A stretch of DNA of 64,000 bases from Streptomyces venezuelae (GTDB lineage: Bacteria; Actinomycetota; Actinomycetes; Streptomycetales; Streptomycetaceae). This document shows, in pieces, positions 42,439 through 51,539 of this stretch. The DNA lies in contig NZ_CP029192.1 in NCBI RefSeq assembly GCF_008642315.1, forward strand, positions 8,878,079 through 8,942,078, read 5' to 3'. Each line of letters starts with the position of its first letter. Position 1 is the first letter of the stretch. The notes below the pieces were generated by a model. It made no database searches. It was not told where the DNA came from and was given only the letters and a program-made list of their open reading frames with translations. The translations under genes were made by a program, and so were the position numbers.

Positions 42439-43470
42439 TCAAGGCCGCGGCTTGTGGGCGAAGACCCATCGGTTCCCCTCCAACGCGTCGTTCGGCTCGG
42501 GGAGGGGGCCGCGCCCGTGCCGCAGGGTGAAGTCGAACGGCGTGTGCATCGAGGCCGACCAGCCGCCGGCCGTCAGATCGCCCACGGAGTCCGGCCGTGG
42601 CCCCTTGTCGAAGAGGTGGAGCAGGTCGATGCCGATCTGCTCCCGCGTCGACGCATAGATGGGGCTGTCGCGGTAGGCAAGCAGGTCCTTCTCCAACTTC
42701 GCCTCGAAGGCCAGCGCGCTGCCTTCGGCGGCGAGCCTGGCCACGCTGTCGATGAGGTACGTCTCGACGGGACCCGGCAGGTAGAAGAGGAGCCCCTCGG
42801 CCAGCCACACGCTCGGCGCGGCGGGGTCGAATCCGGCGGTCTTCAGCGCACCGACCCAGTCCGCGCGCAGGTCGACGGGTACGGGGATGCGCTTCACCCT
42901 CGGCACGGCCGACAGACCCGACAGCACCCGTTGCTTGAAGTCCAGCACGCCCGCCCTGTCCAACTCGTGCACGACACAGTCGGACGGCAGGTCGAGCCGG
43001 AACGCCCGGGTGTCCAACCCGGCGCCCAGCAACACCACTTGGCGGGCGCCCGCGGTGACCGAGTGCAGCAGGAAGTCGTCGAGGACCCTCGTCCGCAGAC
43101 CGAAGTAGCGGGCGAACCGTCCCCACAGCGGGTCGTCGTCGCCCGCCGGGACCTGCTCGATACGCACCGGCCAGTCGGCGCAGGCAGGGGCCGCGCGTAC
43201 GAAGTGTTCCGCGTAGACGTCCCGGGCCAGGCTGTCGTGGCGGCGGGTCTCGATCGCCCGTGCCGCGGCGACCAGGAGGGCGGTCAGGCCCACGCCTCCG
43301 TCGACGCCGTCCACGTCAGTGTGCTGAAGCGTAGTTCCGGCCATGCGTCCTCCGTCGGCGGGTGCGGTGGGTGTGGTGAGCGTGATGGGTGCGGTGAGTG
43401 TCGGGTGTATGGCATGTATGGGGAGCGCGGTGTGTGTGAGCGGTGGGGCTGGTACGGGGTGATCGCTCAT
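42439..43470 (-). CDS. LCM-type SAM-dependent methyltransferase (TIGR00027 family)
   Basis: A 343-residue protein of the PPM/leucine-carboxyl-methyltransferase-like family common in actinobacteria. It shows ARDVYAEHFVRA, FGLRTRVLDDFLL, QVVLLGAGLDTRAFRL (SAM motif I), the acidic HELDRAGVLDFKQRVL and VWLAEGLLFYLPG. Members methylate carboxylates or hydroxyls. The ATG at 43470 overlaps the stop of the alcohol dehydrogenase (ATGA), so the two are coupled. A roughly 40-residue Thr/Pro/His-rich lead (THTALPIHAIHPTLTAP) precedes the fold, so translation might alternatively start at MAGTTLQHTD. It probably modifies the product of the MfnB/dehydrogenase pathway. Confidence 0.87.
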   Translation of the reverse strand: MSDHPVPAPPLTHTALPIHAIHPTLTAPITLTTPTAPADGGRMAGTTLQHTDVDGVDGGVGLTALLVAAARAIETRRHDSLARDVYAEHFVRAAPACADWPVRIEQVPAGDDDPLWGRFARYFGLRTRVLDDFLLHSVTAGARQVVLLGAGLDTRAFRLDLPSDCVVHELDRAGVLDFKQRVLSGLSAVPRVKRIPVPVDLRADWVGALKTAGFDPAAPSVWLAEGLLFYLPGPVETYLIDSVARLAAEGSALAFEAKLEKDLLAYRDSPIYASTREQIGIDLLHLFDKGPRPDSVGDLTAGGWSASMHTPFDFTLRHGRGPLPEPNDALEGNRWVFAHKPRP

Positions 43471-44579
43471 CGGCCGGTCCTCTCCGGGAGCAGGACCGGC
43501 TTGACCACACGGCCCGCTGCGCAGTCGCGTTCGGCCTCGTTGACGCCGGCCAGCGGGTAGGGGCGGATCAGCTGGTCGAAGGGGAAGCACCCGGCCTGCC
43601 ACAGCGCGATCAGCCGGGGGATCAGCACACCGGGCACGGCGTCCCCCTCGCAGATGTGGCGGATGCCGCGGCCCCGGTCGAGCGTGCCCGGTTCGAGGGA
43701 CAGCGGGGCGCGGAGGCGTGCCACCAGGCCGAGGGTGCCCATGGGGCGCAGGGCGTGCAGCGCGTTGTTGATGAGCGGCGGCGCAGCCGTCGTGTCGAGC
43801 GCGTACCGTGCCCCGCCGTCGGTCAGGGAGCGGATTCGTCCGTGCAGATCAGGGGAGGCGGCGTGCAGCGGTGTGGCGCCGAACCGCTCGGCCAGGGTGA
43901 GCCGTTCAGGGTGCCGGTCGACGGCGAGGACCGCCGCGCCGACCGCCGTGGCCGCCATCACCGCGGCCAGGCCGACGGCCCCCGCGCCGAGGACGACGAG
44001 CGTGTCGCCGGGCCCCGCACCGAAGGTGTTCAGGACGGCTCCGGCGCCGGTGAGGAAACCGCAGCCGAGTGGCCCGAGCAGTTCGAGCGGCAGTGCGGGG
44101 TCGACTCGTACGGCGTTACGGACCGGAACGAGTGCGTACTCGGCGAACGAGGACTGCCCGAACCACCGGGGCGCCAGCGCCTCGCCGGCCGCGTCGGTGA
44201 GCCGCGGCGGTTGCTCCTCGCGGCCGCCGAAGAGGTTGAGGGAAGCGAAGGAGTCGCAGTAGGCGGGGGCGGCGCCACGACAGTTCGGACAGTGTCCGCA
44301 GGAGTCGAAGCTCAGCACGACGTGGTCACCCACGTCGATCGCGGCGGCCGGACCGCCCGACGCCTGGACGACGACGCCGGCGCCCTCGTGGCCGAGGACG
44401 GCCGGCAGCGGGCTTCGCCCACCGGATCCGCGTACCGCGAGATCGGTCCCGCACATCCCGGTGCCCGCGATCTCGACCAGGATCTCGCCCTCGGCGGGCT
44501 CGGTCCGCAGAACCACTTCCTCGACCGTGAACGGACTATCGTACGAGCGCAGCACGGCCGCCTGGAACTTCACTGTCAT
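43467..44579 (-). CDS. Zinc-dependent alcohol dehydrogenase (MDR family)
   Basis: A 370-residue medium-chain dehydrogenase. The catalytic zinc site is in GTGMCGTDLAVRG and VLGHEGAGVVV, the structural zinc lobe is CGHCPNCRGAAPAYC, and the NAD(P) loop is VVLGAGAVGLAAVMAA with DRHPERL after strand 2. The arrangement resembles aryl-alcohol dehydrogenases. It lies 160 bases downstream of the MfnB-like gene and overlaps the methyltransferase gene, so a role in interconverting a furan aldehyde and alcohol is attractive, though unproven. Zinc ligands appear complete, so it should be active. Confidence 0.92.
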   Translation of the reverse strand: MTVKFQAAVLRSYDSPFTVEEVVLRTEPAEGEILVEIAGTGMCGTDLAVRGSGGRSPLPAVLGHEGAGVVVQASGGPAAAIDVGDHVVLSFDSCGHCPNCRGAAPAYCDSFASLNLFGGREEQPPRLTDAAGEALAPRWFGQSSFAEYALVPVRNAVRVDPALPLELLGPLGCGFLTGAGAVLNTFGAGPGDTLVVLGAGAVGLAAVMAATAVGAAVLAVDRHPERLTLAERFGATPLHAASPDLHGRIRSLTDGGARYALDTTAAPPLINNALHALRPMGTLGLVARLRAPLSLEPGTLDRGRGIRHICEGDAVPGVLIPRLIALWQAGCFPFDQLIRPYPLAGVNEAERDCAAGRVVKPVLLPERTGR

Positions 44580-44606
44580 GCCTCCCGCGGGTCGGTGAAC
44601 GACGAA

Positions 44607-44670
44607 GGGCCGATGGGCGAATGGGCCGATGGACCGATGGACCGACGGGGGATGGGCGGATGGGCCGGGG
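44607..44670. repeat. Octamer-like minisatellite between mfnB-like and dehydrogenase genes
   Basis: Imperfect copies of gggccgat / ggaccgat / gggcgaat fill the 160-base spacer before the dehydrogenase start. It lies in the leader of the dehydrogenase and may affect coupling of the two genes. Confidence 0.55.
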
Positions 44671-44739
44671 TAAAGGGGCTGCAACCCAGTCCCTGCGGTG
44701 TGGCGGGCCGCGGCACACGGACGAGGCCCGCGGCGGCGG

Positions 44740-45498
44740 TCAGCGCGCGGAGGGGACGCCGACGGTGTACTCCTGCGCGTGCTGGTCCATCTCCGCACGG
44801 AAGGCGGCCACGAGATGGGGACGAATCCTTCCTGCATTGCGGTCGCCGCCCTCGCAGACCGCGCCCCGCACGCCCACGATGTCCGTGCCGATGCGGGTCA
44901 ACGGGCCGAGGTCGGCCCGCGTGACACTGCCCGCGAGGGCCGCGCGCAGCCCGGACGCGTGGGCCAGCCGGACGAACTCGGCGCAGATGTCCGGTGGAAC
45001 ATGGTCGAACAACCGCGACCCGTCCTTGACGGCGGTGTCGAGCATGGCCGCGTCGGCGCCCGATCGGGCGGCGATGTCGGGCACGGCGAGCGGATTGACA
45101 CAGCCGATCCTGTGGGCATCCGCGTAGCCCGAGGCGACGACGAGCGCGTCCGGCCGGTAGTCCTTCACGGCCCGGACGACGGCGCGCATGACCTCGACAC
45201 CCTGGGCGGGCGTCGTACATCCATAGAGGCCGACCTTGATGTACGTGGCCCCCGAGACGACGGCGCCGAGCGCCGCCTGGGCCACCGTGCCAGGCTTGTA
45301 CGGGACATCTCCCACGGTCGCGGACACCGGTTTGTCCGCCGGGACGGCGTCGCGGATCTCCCGGATGACCCAGGGAAAGTTCGCGCCGAGCGAGCCCTCG
45401 TCGGGCTTCTTCACGTCGACGATGTCGAGATGCTCCGCCGCCTTCGTGCATTCGAGAGCTTCCTCGACACTGTCCGGGGAGATGAGAAGTAACACCAT
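44740..45498 (-). CDS. mfnB: (5-formylfuran-3-yl)methyl phosphate synthase (MfnB-like)
   Basis: A 252-residue TIM-barrel protein matching MfnB, which condenses two glyceraldehyde-3-phosphate molecules to 4-(hydroxymethyl)-2-furaldehyde phosphate, the furan precursor of methanofuran. Key residues align with the archaeal enzyme shifted by three: Asp28 and Lys30 in [18 protein letters not shown] and the Schiff-base Lys158 in [16 protein letters not shown]. Other blocks are [13 protein letters not shown] and YIKVGLYG. Streptomyces do not make methanofuran, so this probably feeds a furan secondary metabolite. The ATG start at 45498 is clear. It heads a probable operon with a zinc dehydrogenase and an LCM-type methyltransferase. 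Confidence 0.93.
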   Translation of the reverse strand: MVLLLISPDSVEEALECTKAAEHLDIVDVKKPDEGSLGANFPWVIREIRDAVPADKPVSATVGDVPYKPGTVAQAALGAVVSGATYIKVGLYGCTTPAQGVEVMRAVVRAVKDYRPDALVVASGYADAHRIGCVNPLAVPDIAARSGADAAMLDTAVKDGSRLFDHVPPDICAEFVRLAHASGLRAALAGSVTRADLGPLTRIGTDIVGVRGAVCEGGDRNAGRIRPHLVAAFRAEMDQHAQEYTVGVPSAR

Positions 45499-45868
45499 GA
45501 CCTCCTTGAGCCGCCCGTTGTCGGCGCGGCTCCTGGTTCGGTTGCGGTGCGTTCATCATTCACGTCACCCCGGGAGACGGGGAGGCGCACAAAGTACCCA
45601 TTGGGTGCTTGAGGCTACGTTCGGTGCGCCGTGCACACCGGTGCGACTGGCCCCATCGGCAACGTGCGACCCGCCCGGACGGGGCGCGGCGCGGCGAGCT
45701 CCGTCCGGGGGGCGGGGGGCACACACGCCGAGCGGGGCGCGCGCGCTGAACACGCCACCCGGGTTCACCCCTAAGCGCCCCCTGCAGCAATGAAACCGAC
45801 CAACCGCCAGGGGCTTCCTTCTTGAAACGCTCGGTTCTACGCGAGACGAGGGATTCGGAGGGGGCGAC
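45499..45868. other. Divergent promoter region, mfnB-like operon and NACHT gene
   Basis: A 370-base non-coding stretch. A small palindrome ACCCATTGGGT lies at 45596-45606, and the DNA around 45590-45625 is AT-richer, a plausible promoter for the mfnB-like operon. GGAGGGGG just before 45869 is the ribosome site of the NACHT gene. Confidence 0.5.
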
Positions 45869-48800
45869 ATGCGGGGGCGGGAGGTCTGGACGCGGCGCAG
45901 GCTGTGGGTCGGCGTCGGCTGTGCCGCGCTGATCGTGCTGGCCGTCACGCTCCGCCGGGTCGTGGGGGAGCAGGGTGAACAAGCGCAGTACGACGGCCCC
46001 GCGTTCCTCGTGTCCGTGGTGGGCGTCATGGTGTCCGTCGCGGCACTGCTCGTCGACATCCTGCGTCGGCCCGACACGGCCCCGGAACCCGGTGTCCTGC
46101 TGCGGCAGACCGCTGACGCGCTCGCCGAGGCGGTACGGGTCCAATGGGCGCAGGAAGCGCGGCTGCGGCGGTTGCAGGATCCGACACCGCTCAACGTCCG
46201 CTGGAGGTGGGCCGACCGGCTGCTCGCGGACGACACACGGAACATCCGGCGCGGTCGCCCGGCGCCGGATCCCCGGCCGGCCGACAACTGTCTGGCATCG
46301 ATCGCCACCGCCTTCGAGGAGGTGCCGTCCAGGCGCATGGTCGTGCTCGGAAGCCCCGGTTCGGGCAAGAGCGTGCTTGCGGTGTGCTGCACGCTCGACC
46401 TTCTGAGGGAGCGTACGTCCGGCACGGCGGTACCCGTGATCTTCCCTCTGGCGGCCTGGGGTCCGGGCACCACCTCGCTGCGTGCCTGGCTCATCGAGTG
46501 GCTCGTGGCGGAGTACCGGCCGCTGGCGGCCACCACCGACGGCACGGTACTGGCCGAGGCGCTGCTCGACGCCGGGCTGATCGCGCCTGTCCTCGACGGT
46601 TTCGACGAACTGCCCCCGGCGTTGTACGGCACCGCGATGCGCAGGCTCAACGCCGAGTTGGACGACGGCATGCCGGTGCTCGTCACCTCGCGGACCACCG
46701 CCTGGCGCTCCGCGGTCGCGTGCAGCGACGTGCTCACCGGCGCGGAAGTCCTTGAGCTGCTGCCGCTGGAGTTCGCCGAGGCGAAGTCGTATCTGGAGCG
46801 CACCGCACGTCCGTTGCGGGGGCCCGACGGTCGCCGTACGACGGTGTGGACCCCGGTCCTCGACTCCCTGGGGGAGGACTCGCGCAGCCCGGCACTGGAC
46901 GCCTCTCAGCGGGGTTCGCGGACCTCGGGTCTTGACTCGCCGCAGCAGGGCTCGCGCACCTCGGCAGGCGGTGCGCTCCTGCAGATCCTCAGCAACCCGC
47001 TCATGGTGACCCTGGCGCGCACGGTGTACGGCGATGCGTCCCGCGACCCTCAAGAGCTCCTCGACGACCCCCGTTTCGCGACGACGGCCGAGATCGAGGA
47101 GCACCTCCTGGACGTGTTCGTACCGGTCGCGTTCGGCGACGGGGCTGTTGATTCACGGTGCGATCCGCGGTGCGATTCACGGTGGCGTGCCGCGGACGCC
47201 GGACGCTGGCTTGCGTGGCTGGCGCGCGAGTTGGAGCGGCGGGACTCCAAGCGGCTCGCCTGGTGGGAGCTGTATCTCTGCGTGCCGCGAGTGCTGCGCC
47301 TTGTGGCGCCCGCCCTGCTCGCGCAGGCGCTCACGTTCGTGCTGGCCGTCCCCATCCTGCTCTCCAGTGTCGGAGGCGACGTCTTCGTCTTCGACGACAA
47401 GCCGTCGCTGGCAGCCAATCTGGTCGGCAACCTGGTCGGATTCGCCGGTGGCCTTGCTTTGCTCCTGCCTGTGTCGGTGGCGGGGCGCGGTGGTGGCCCT
47501 GCCCTTCCCCGGCGCGTGTCGGTGGCGCGGCGCGAAGGGCGTACGGCCCTGAACCGGCAGCTCACGGTCTGCATGGCGACGGCCGCCGCGGCCACCCTCG
47601 GGTACGGACTCACCGGAGGCTCCGTGCAGTTCGGGTTGCAGTTCGGCACGGTCACGGACGGCTGGGCGGCCGAGCTGTTCGGGGGCGCGGTCTTCGGCGT
47701 ACTCATCGCCTTGTATTTCGGGGTCGCGGGGCTGGCCCGCCATGCGGTGCCGCTCGGGCTGCCCTGGGCGGGCAGCCCGAGCGGCCGGCTCGCGGCACGG
47801 GCCGGGAGTGGCCTCCTAGCCTTGGCCGGGCTCGTCATGGTCGAACCGTGGCTGCTCGGGCGCGGCCTCGGTACGTGGCCGACGGTGGCCGGGGCCCTGT
47901 GCTTCGCGGCGGCCCTGTGCCTGTGGGTGGCGGCGGGTCGCACCGGGGCGCGTACGGGCGTTTCCCACGCTCACACCAGTGAGGGTCGCATCGCCCGGCG
48001 TTTCGTGACCGGGCTCGTGCACGGCTGGGCTGTGTGCCTGCTTGTCGGAGTGGCTGCGGGCGGAACGGTGGGTGCCGTCGCCTGCGCGTTCTCCGCGGTG
48101 GAGACATCGAGGGCGCCCGATCTGGACGGCGAGCGGCTCGGGGAGTGGGCGCACCGGGAGACACCGGACGGCGTCCGTACCGTCGAGTCCTCGACGGAGA
48201 TCGCGGTCATCCTGGTGTACCCGCACGGGGGCGCCCGGCCGACGGCCTATCCGCACGGCAGCCGTCCGCCGAGTTGCGGCCGGAAGTGCGCATCGTTCGA
48301 CACACCGGTGACCTTCCGCGTCGCCCAGGGCGACCTGCGCGTACTCGTCGACGGCAGTACCGCGGCCAACGCGGTGAACATGCTGCCGGAGCTCCCCGAG
48401 CAGTCCCGGATCTGGCTCGCCCAGAGTGCCGCCAGGCACCCGCTCGACCGGTTCCTGCTGCCCGGTGCCATGGGCGGAGTCCTGATCGCGCTGATCGGCG
48501 GCCCGGCGTCGGGCCTCTACCGTGCGCTGAGCACCCCCTCCGACCTGATCCGGGCAGCCAACCCGCAAGTCACCCTGCGAACGGACCGCATGGCGTCGCT
48601 GTCCCGTTCCGGAGTCGTGGCGGTCATGACGGGCGGGGTGTGTGTCGTCCTGGCCTGGGCGTTCGCGTCGCGGGGCGGGCTCGACCACGTCGCGGCGCAG
48701 ATGTGGGTCCCGATGGGTACCGCCGCACTCGCGCTCACCGCGTGGGGACAACTGGCCGTTGCCCGTGCCTGGTTGGCGCTGACGGGGCGGCTGCCCTGGC

Positions 48801-48955
48801 GGATCATGACGTTCCTCGACGAGGCGCATCGCAGAGGGGTGCTGCGGCAGTCCGGCGCCCATTACGAGTTCCGTCACTTGCGTATGCAGCAGCGACTTGC
48901 TTCGTCCGCCGAGGAGTCGCGGGACGGGGATCGGGTTGCGGTGCCGATTGATTGA
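45869..48955 (+). CDS. NACHT-type STAND ATPase with N- and C-terminal membrane helices
   Basis: A 1028-residue protein. Two N-terminal helices (LWVGVGCAALIVLAVTL, FLVSVVGVMVSVAALLVDI) are followed by a NACHT NTPase: Walker A VVLGSPGSGKSVLAV (about 158-172), Walker B VLDGFDELPPAL (about 241) and the sensor-like VLVTSRTTAWRS. A repeat-like insert (SQRGSRTSGLDSPQQGSRTS, about 350) precedes the helical part. Roughly eight more membrane helices occupy residues 475-780 and 840-960. NACHT proteins oligomerise on ligand binding; some bacterial ones are anti-phage sensors, others are uncharacterised Streptomyces membrane proteins like this. It is alone, without an obvious effector domain other than the membrane part. 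Confidence 0.88.
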   Translation: MRGREVWTRRRLWVGVGCAALIVLAVTLRRVVGEQGEQAQYDGPAFLVSVVGVMVSVAALLVDILRRPDTAPEPGVLLRQTADALAEAVRVQWAQEARLRRLQDPTPLNVRWRWADRLLADDTRNIRRGRPAPDPRPADNCLASIATAFEEVPSRRMVVLGSPGSGKSVLAVCCTLDLLRERTSGTAVPVIFPLAAWGPGTTSLRAWLIEWLVAEYRPLAATTDGTVLAEALLDAGLIAPVLDGFDELPPALYGTAMRRLNAELDDGMPVLVTSRTTAWRSAVACSDVLTGAEVLELLPLEFAEAKSYLERTARPLRGPDGRRTTVWTPVLDSLGEDSRSPALDASQRGSRTSGLDSPQQGSRTSAGGALLQILSNPLMVTLARTVYGDASRDPQELLDDPRFATTAEIEEHLLDVFVPVAFGDGAVDSRCDPRCDSRWRAADAGRWLAWLARELERRDSKRLAWWELYLCVPRVLRLVAPALLAQALTFVLAVPILLSSVGGDVFVFDDKPSLAANLVGNLVGFAGGLALLLPVSVAGRGGGPALPRRVSVARREGRTALNRQLTVCMATAAAATLGYGLTGGSVQFGLQFGTVTDGWAAELFGGAVFGVLIALYFGVAGLARHAVPLGLPWAGSPSGRLAARAGSGLLALAGLVMVEPWLLGRGLGTWPTVAGALCFAAALCLWVAAGRTGARTGVSHAHTSEGRIARRFVTGLVHGWAVCLLVGVAAGGTVGAVACAFSAVETSRAPDLDGERLGEWAHRETPDGVRTVESSTEIAVILVYPHGGARPTAYPHGSRPPSCGRKCASFDTPVTFRVAQGDLRVLVDGSTAANAVNMLPELPEQSRIWLAQSAARHPLDRFLLPGAMGGVLIALIGGPASGLYRALSTPSDLIRAANPQVTLRTDRMASLSRSGVVAVMTGGVCVVLAWAFASRGGLDHVAAQMWVPMGTAALALTAWGQLAVARAWLALTGRLPWRIMTFLDEAHRRGVLRQSGAHYEFRHLRMQQRLASSAEESRDGDRVAVPID

Positions 48956-48993
48956 CGGCTCGGGTCGAGTGTGGTGGGTTGGCTTGGATTAGT

Positions 48994-49025
48994 GGGGCTA
49001 GTGGGGCTGGCGCGGGTTGGTGGGG
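48994..49025 (+). other. G-quadruplex-type motif upstream of the MOSC gene
   Basis: Four G runs (gggg at 48994, gggg at 49003, ggg at 49014, gggg at 49022) with loops of 5, 7 and 5 bases, in a G/T-rich 130-base spacer. It matches the G3+N1-7 pattern on the coding strand, about 130 bases before the MOSC start. Confidence 0.5.
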
Positions 49026-49157
49026 ACGGTTTGGCCTGGTGGGGGTGGTCTGATCTGGTCCGACCGGGGTGGCGTGGTCTGGTTCGGCCGGGGGTGAGAC
49101 GTCACCTCATTACGGCGTACGTTCTACTGTGGTCGCGGACCGAAGGGGGACGGAAGC

Positions 49158-50057
49158 ATGGCCAACGTCACGGATCTGATCTGCTATCCCGTCAAGGGGT
49201 GTGCCGGAACGTCGATGAGCGATGCGCTCCTGACACCGGCGGGCCTTGCGCACGACCGTAGTTTCATGGTCATCAGCGAGGACGGAATCTTCCGCACACA
49301 GCGCCGGGATCCTCGCCTCGCCCTGATCCGGCCTGCCGTCAGTACCGACGGCACTCGGCTCACGCTCGACTCGGCCGACGGCACGGGCAGCTTCGGCACG
49401 CTGTGCGTCGACGTGACGACATCCGCGCCGCGCCGTGACGTCGATCTGTTCGGCGCCGCCTTCCAGGGGATCGACCAGGGTGACGAAGCGGCGGCTTGGC
49501 TGTCGGAGGTGCTCGGCACCCCCAGCCGTCTGGTCCGCGTGCCGCCGGAGCACGACCGGGTCACCGACGGGTGGATCCCTGGCCGGTCCGGCTATGCCGA
49601 CAGCGGTGCCGTGCACCTGCTGTCTCGTGCCTCCCTCACCCTCCTCAACCAGCGGATGGCCGAGCGCGGTGCGCCGACCCTGTCGATGAACCGCTTCCGC
49701 CCGAACATCGTCGTCGACGGGCACGACGGTCATGGGGGCCAGGGGGAGGGGCATGAGGTCCGTGATCGCGACAGTGGCGGCGACTGGGCGGCCCTGCCGA
49801 ACGCCGAGGATCGTGCACGCCGCGTCACCATAGGCGATGCCGAGTTGGGCTTTGCCAAGCTCGCGGTGCGCTGTGCCGTCACGCTGGTCGAGCAGGAGGC
49901 CGGAGAGAGGCGGGGGCCGGAGCCACTGCGCACACTCGCGAGTTACCGGCGGGCGGCGAGCGGCGGCGTGGTGTTCGGCGCGAAGTTCTCCGTGATCACG
50001 CCGGGGAAGCTCTCGGTCGGCGACGAGGTGGTCGTCCAGGAGTGGGGCGACGCCTGA
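49158..50057 (+). CDS. MOSC-domain protein with MOSC N-terminal beta-barrel
   Basis: A 299-residue protein. The N-terminal barrel begins VTDLICYPVKGCAGTSMSDA with HDRSFMVISEDG and TQRRDPRLALI; the C-terminal MOSC domain contains SMNRFRPNIVVDG and the Cys of KLAVRCAVTLVEQE (about residue 238), the likely molybdenum-cofactor sulfur ligand. Relatives resemble mARC/YcbX proteins that reduce N-hydroxylated compounds using Mo cofactor and an electron-transfer partner; no ferredoxin domain is fused here. A hydrophilic insertion (HDGHGGQGEGHEVRDRD) interrupts the MOSC fold. The ATG follows GGGGGACGGAAGC. Confidence 0.9.
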   Translation: MANVTDLICYPVKGCAGTSMSDALLTPAGLAHDRSFMVISEDGIFRTQRRDPRLALIRPAVSTDGTRLTLDSADGTGSFGTLCVDVTTSAPRRDVDLFGAAFQGIDQGDEAAAWLSEVLGTPSRLVRVPPEHDRVTDGWIPGRSGYADSGAVHLLSRASLTLLNQRMAERGAPTLSMNRFRPNIVVDGHDGHGGQGEGHEVRDRDSGGDWAALPNAEDRARRVTIGDAELGFAKLAVRCAVTLVEQEAGERRGPEPLRTLASYRRAASGGVVFGAKFSVITPGKLSVGDEVVVQEWGDA

Positions 50058-50117
50058 CGGATTCCCCATTGCGGCCCGTTTTCGCGTAGGCGTCCGTCTC
50101 GCTAGACCGCTTGCGCG

Positions 50118-51056
50118 TCAGTCCGATAGTTCCGCTGGCCCCGGGAGTTCCGGTAGCCCCGATAGCCAGCCCAATTCGTGGGCCAGGGCATTGGCGACGG
50201 CGCGGACGCGGCGGTGCAGTGGGGACTGCTCGCGGGGGAGGACCAGGTGGATCGTCAGGCTGGGCGCGCCTCGCAGGGGTCGCCAGCGGAGACCGGCCGA
50301 CAGCGCTGCGGCTGCGGCTTCTCCGGCCGGGGCGAGGGTGACGCCGTCGCGCAGATCGCGCTGAGACATGTCGTAAGAGACGGCGGGTGTGTGAAATCGG
50401 GGGCGTGGCCGGGTGTCCCGGAACAGTGCGGACAGCTGATCGTGGATCACGGGGTTGGCTGCACGGTCCGGGAGTCGCAGCGGGTACGCGGCCGCGTCGG
50501 CGATCTCGATCTCCAAGTGCTCGACCAGCGGATGGTGCTGCGCCAGCTGGACCCCGATGCGTGCACGCCGCAGCAGGAACCGGCGCACGCCACGGCCCGG
50601 CTGTTCACCGCGGGTGATCCCGGCATCGATGCGGCCGTCGGCGACCGCGGGGGAGATTTCCGGTGTGGCCATCGGGACCGCGCCGACGTCGAGTCCGCTG
50701 TTGTCGCGAATCAGCCTGTCCACCAGGGCCGGTGCCGTCTCGGCCCCGGCGCTGAGGCTGTATCCGATGCGGAGCGTGCCCAGTTCACCGGCCGCCGCGC
50801 CCCGGGCGGTGTCCCACGCCCTGTCCAGCGCCGCCAGCGCGGACGGCGCGGACTCCGCCAAAGCCGCACCGGCCGTGGTCAATACGACGCTACGCGTGTT
50901 GCGGACGAGTAAGGCCGTACCGAGTTCCGTCTCCAATCGACGCATGCGGGCGCTGAGGGCGGGCTGTGCGATACCGATGCGAGCGGCCGCGCGGGTGAAG
51001 TTCAACTCCTGCGCCAGCACGAGGAAGTAACACAGGCTCACGGTATCCGGTGCCAC
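50118..51056 (-). CDS. LysR-family transcriptional regulator
   Basis: A 312-residue LysR regulator from a GTG start. The winged helix-turn-helix is LCYFLVLAQELNFTRAAARI with GIAQPALSARMRRLE, followed by the dimer helix and a periplasmic-binding-like effector domain (GTLRIGYSLSAGAETAP, DAGITRGEQ). It is divergent from the DUF1330 gene at 51216, with 159 bases between, the classical LysR arrangement for a target gene. The effector pocket ligand is unknown. The C-terminus ends with Pro/Leu-rich residues (LPELPGPAEL). Confidence 0.92.
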   Translation of the reverse strand: MAPDTVSLCYFLVLAQELNFTRAAARIGIAQPALSARMRRLETELGTALLVRNTRSVVLTTAGAALAESAPSALAALDRAWDTARGAAAGELGTLRIGYSLSAGAETAPALVDRLIRDNSGLDVGAVPMATPEISPAVADGRIDAGITRGEQPGRGVRRFLLRRARIGVQLAQHHPLVEHLEIEIADAAAYPLRLPDRAANPVIHDQLSALFRDTRPRPRFHTPAVSYDMSQRDLRDGVTLAPAGEAAAAALSAGLRWRPLRGAPSLTIHLVLPREQSPLHRRVRAVANALAHELGWLSGLPELPGPAELSD

Positions 51057-51154
51057 GATTCCCTCCCTGCCGATTGATAACGATCCGTTCTGAGGCTATC
51101 CCGAACCGGTCTTTCCCTCGACTGCACCTCAAGTCCTAGCCTGCGCATGCCGGG

Positions 51155-51176
51155 ATTGATCGATCTGAATATCAAT
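51155..51176. promoter_or_regulatory. Inverted repeat ATTGAT-N10-ATCAAT in LysR/DUF1330 promoter
   Basis: Perfect 6-bp arms with a 10-base spacer in the divergent promoter, 40 bases before the DUF1330 start. It resembles the T-N11-A style of LysR boxes. Confidence 0.6.
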
Positions 51177-51215
51177 TCGAAGTCGGACGCGTCCGGCTGA
51201 GCACAGGAGGTTTCC

Positions 51216-51539
51216 ATGGCCAAGGGCTACTGGGTCAGTGTCTACCCCGCGATTTCCGACCCGGAGAGGCTGACTGCCTACGACGAGTTGGCCGGTCCGG
51301 CTGTCCGCGCCGGGGGTGGGCGCCTTCTGTCCCGCGGTGATCGAGTCGTCGCCCACGAGGCCGGAATCACGCAACGCGTCGTGCTGATCGAGTTCGACAA
51401 CTTCGAACAGGCCGTCGCGGCGTACGAGAGCGAGGAATACCAGAAGGCGCTGATGGCCCTCCCCGCCGGCGTCGAGCGTGACTTCCGCATCATCGAGGAA
51501 TCGAGGCACGGACTGACCGGCGGGGTCGGCGATCGCTGA
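51216..51539 (+). CDS. DUF1330-domain protein
   Basis: A 107-residue protein of the DUF1330 (ferredoxin-like, dimeric alpha/beta barrel) family. It starts MAKGYWVSVYPAISDPERL and has AGGGRLLSRGDRVVAHEAG, RVVLIEFDNFEQAVAAYES and VERDFRIIEE, the standard strand-helix pattern. These small proteins are related to dimeric monooxygenase-like folds, but no activity is assigned. An AGGAGG site precedes the ATG. It is likely controlled by the divergent LysR regulator. Confidence 0.92.
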   Translation: MAKGYWVSVYPAISDPERLTAYDELAGPAVRAGGGRLLSRGDRVVAHEAGITQRVVLIEFDNFEQAVAAYESEEYQKALMALPAGVERDFRIIEESRHGLTGGVGDR

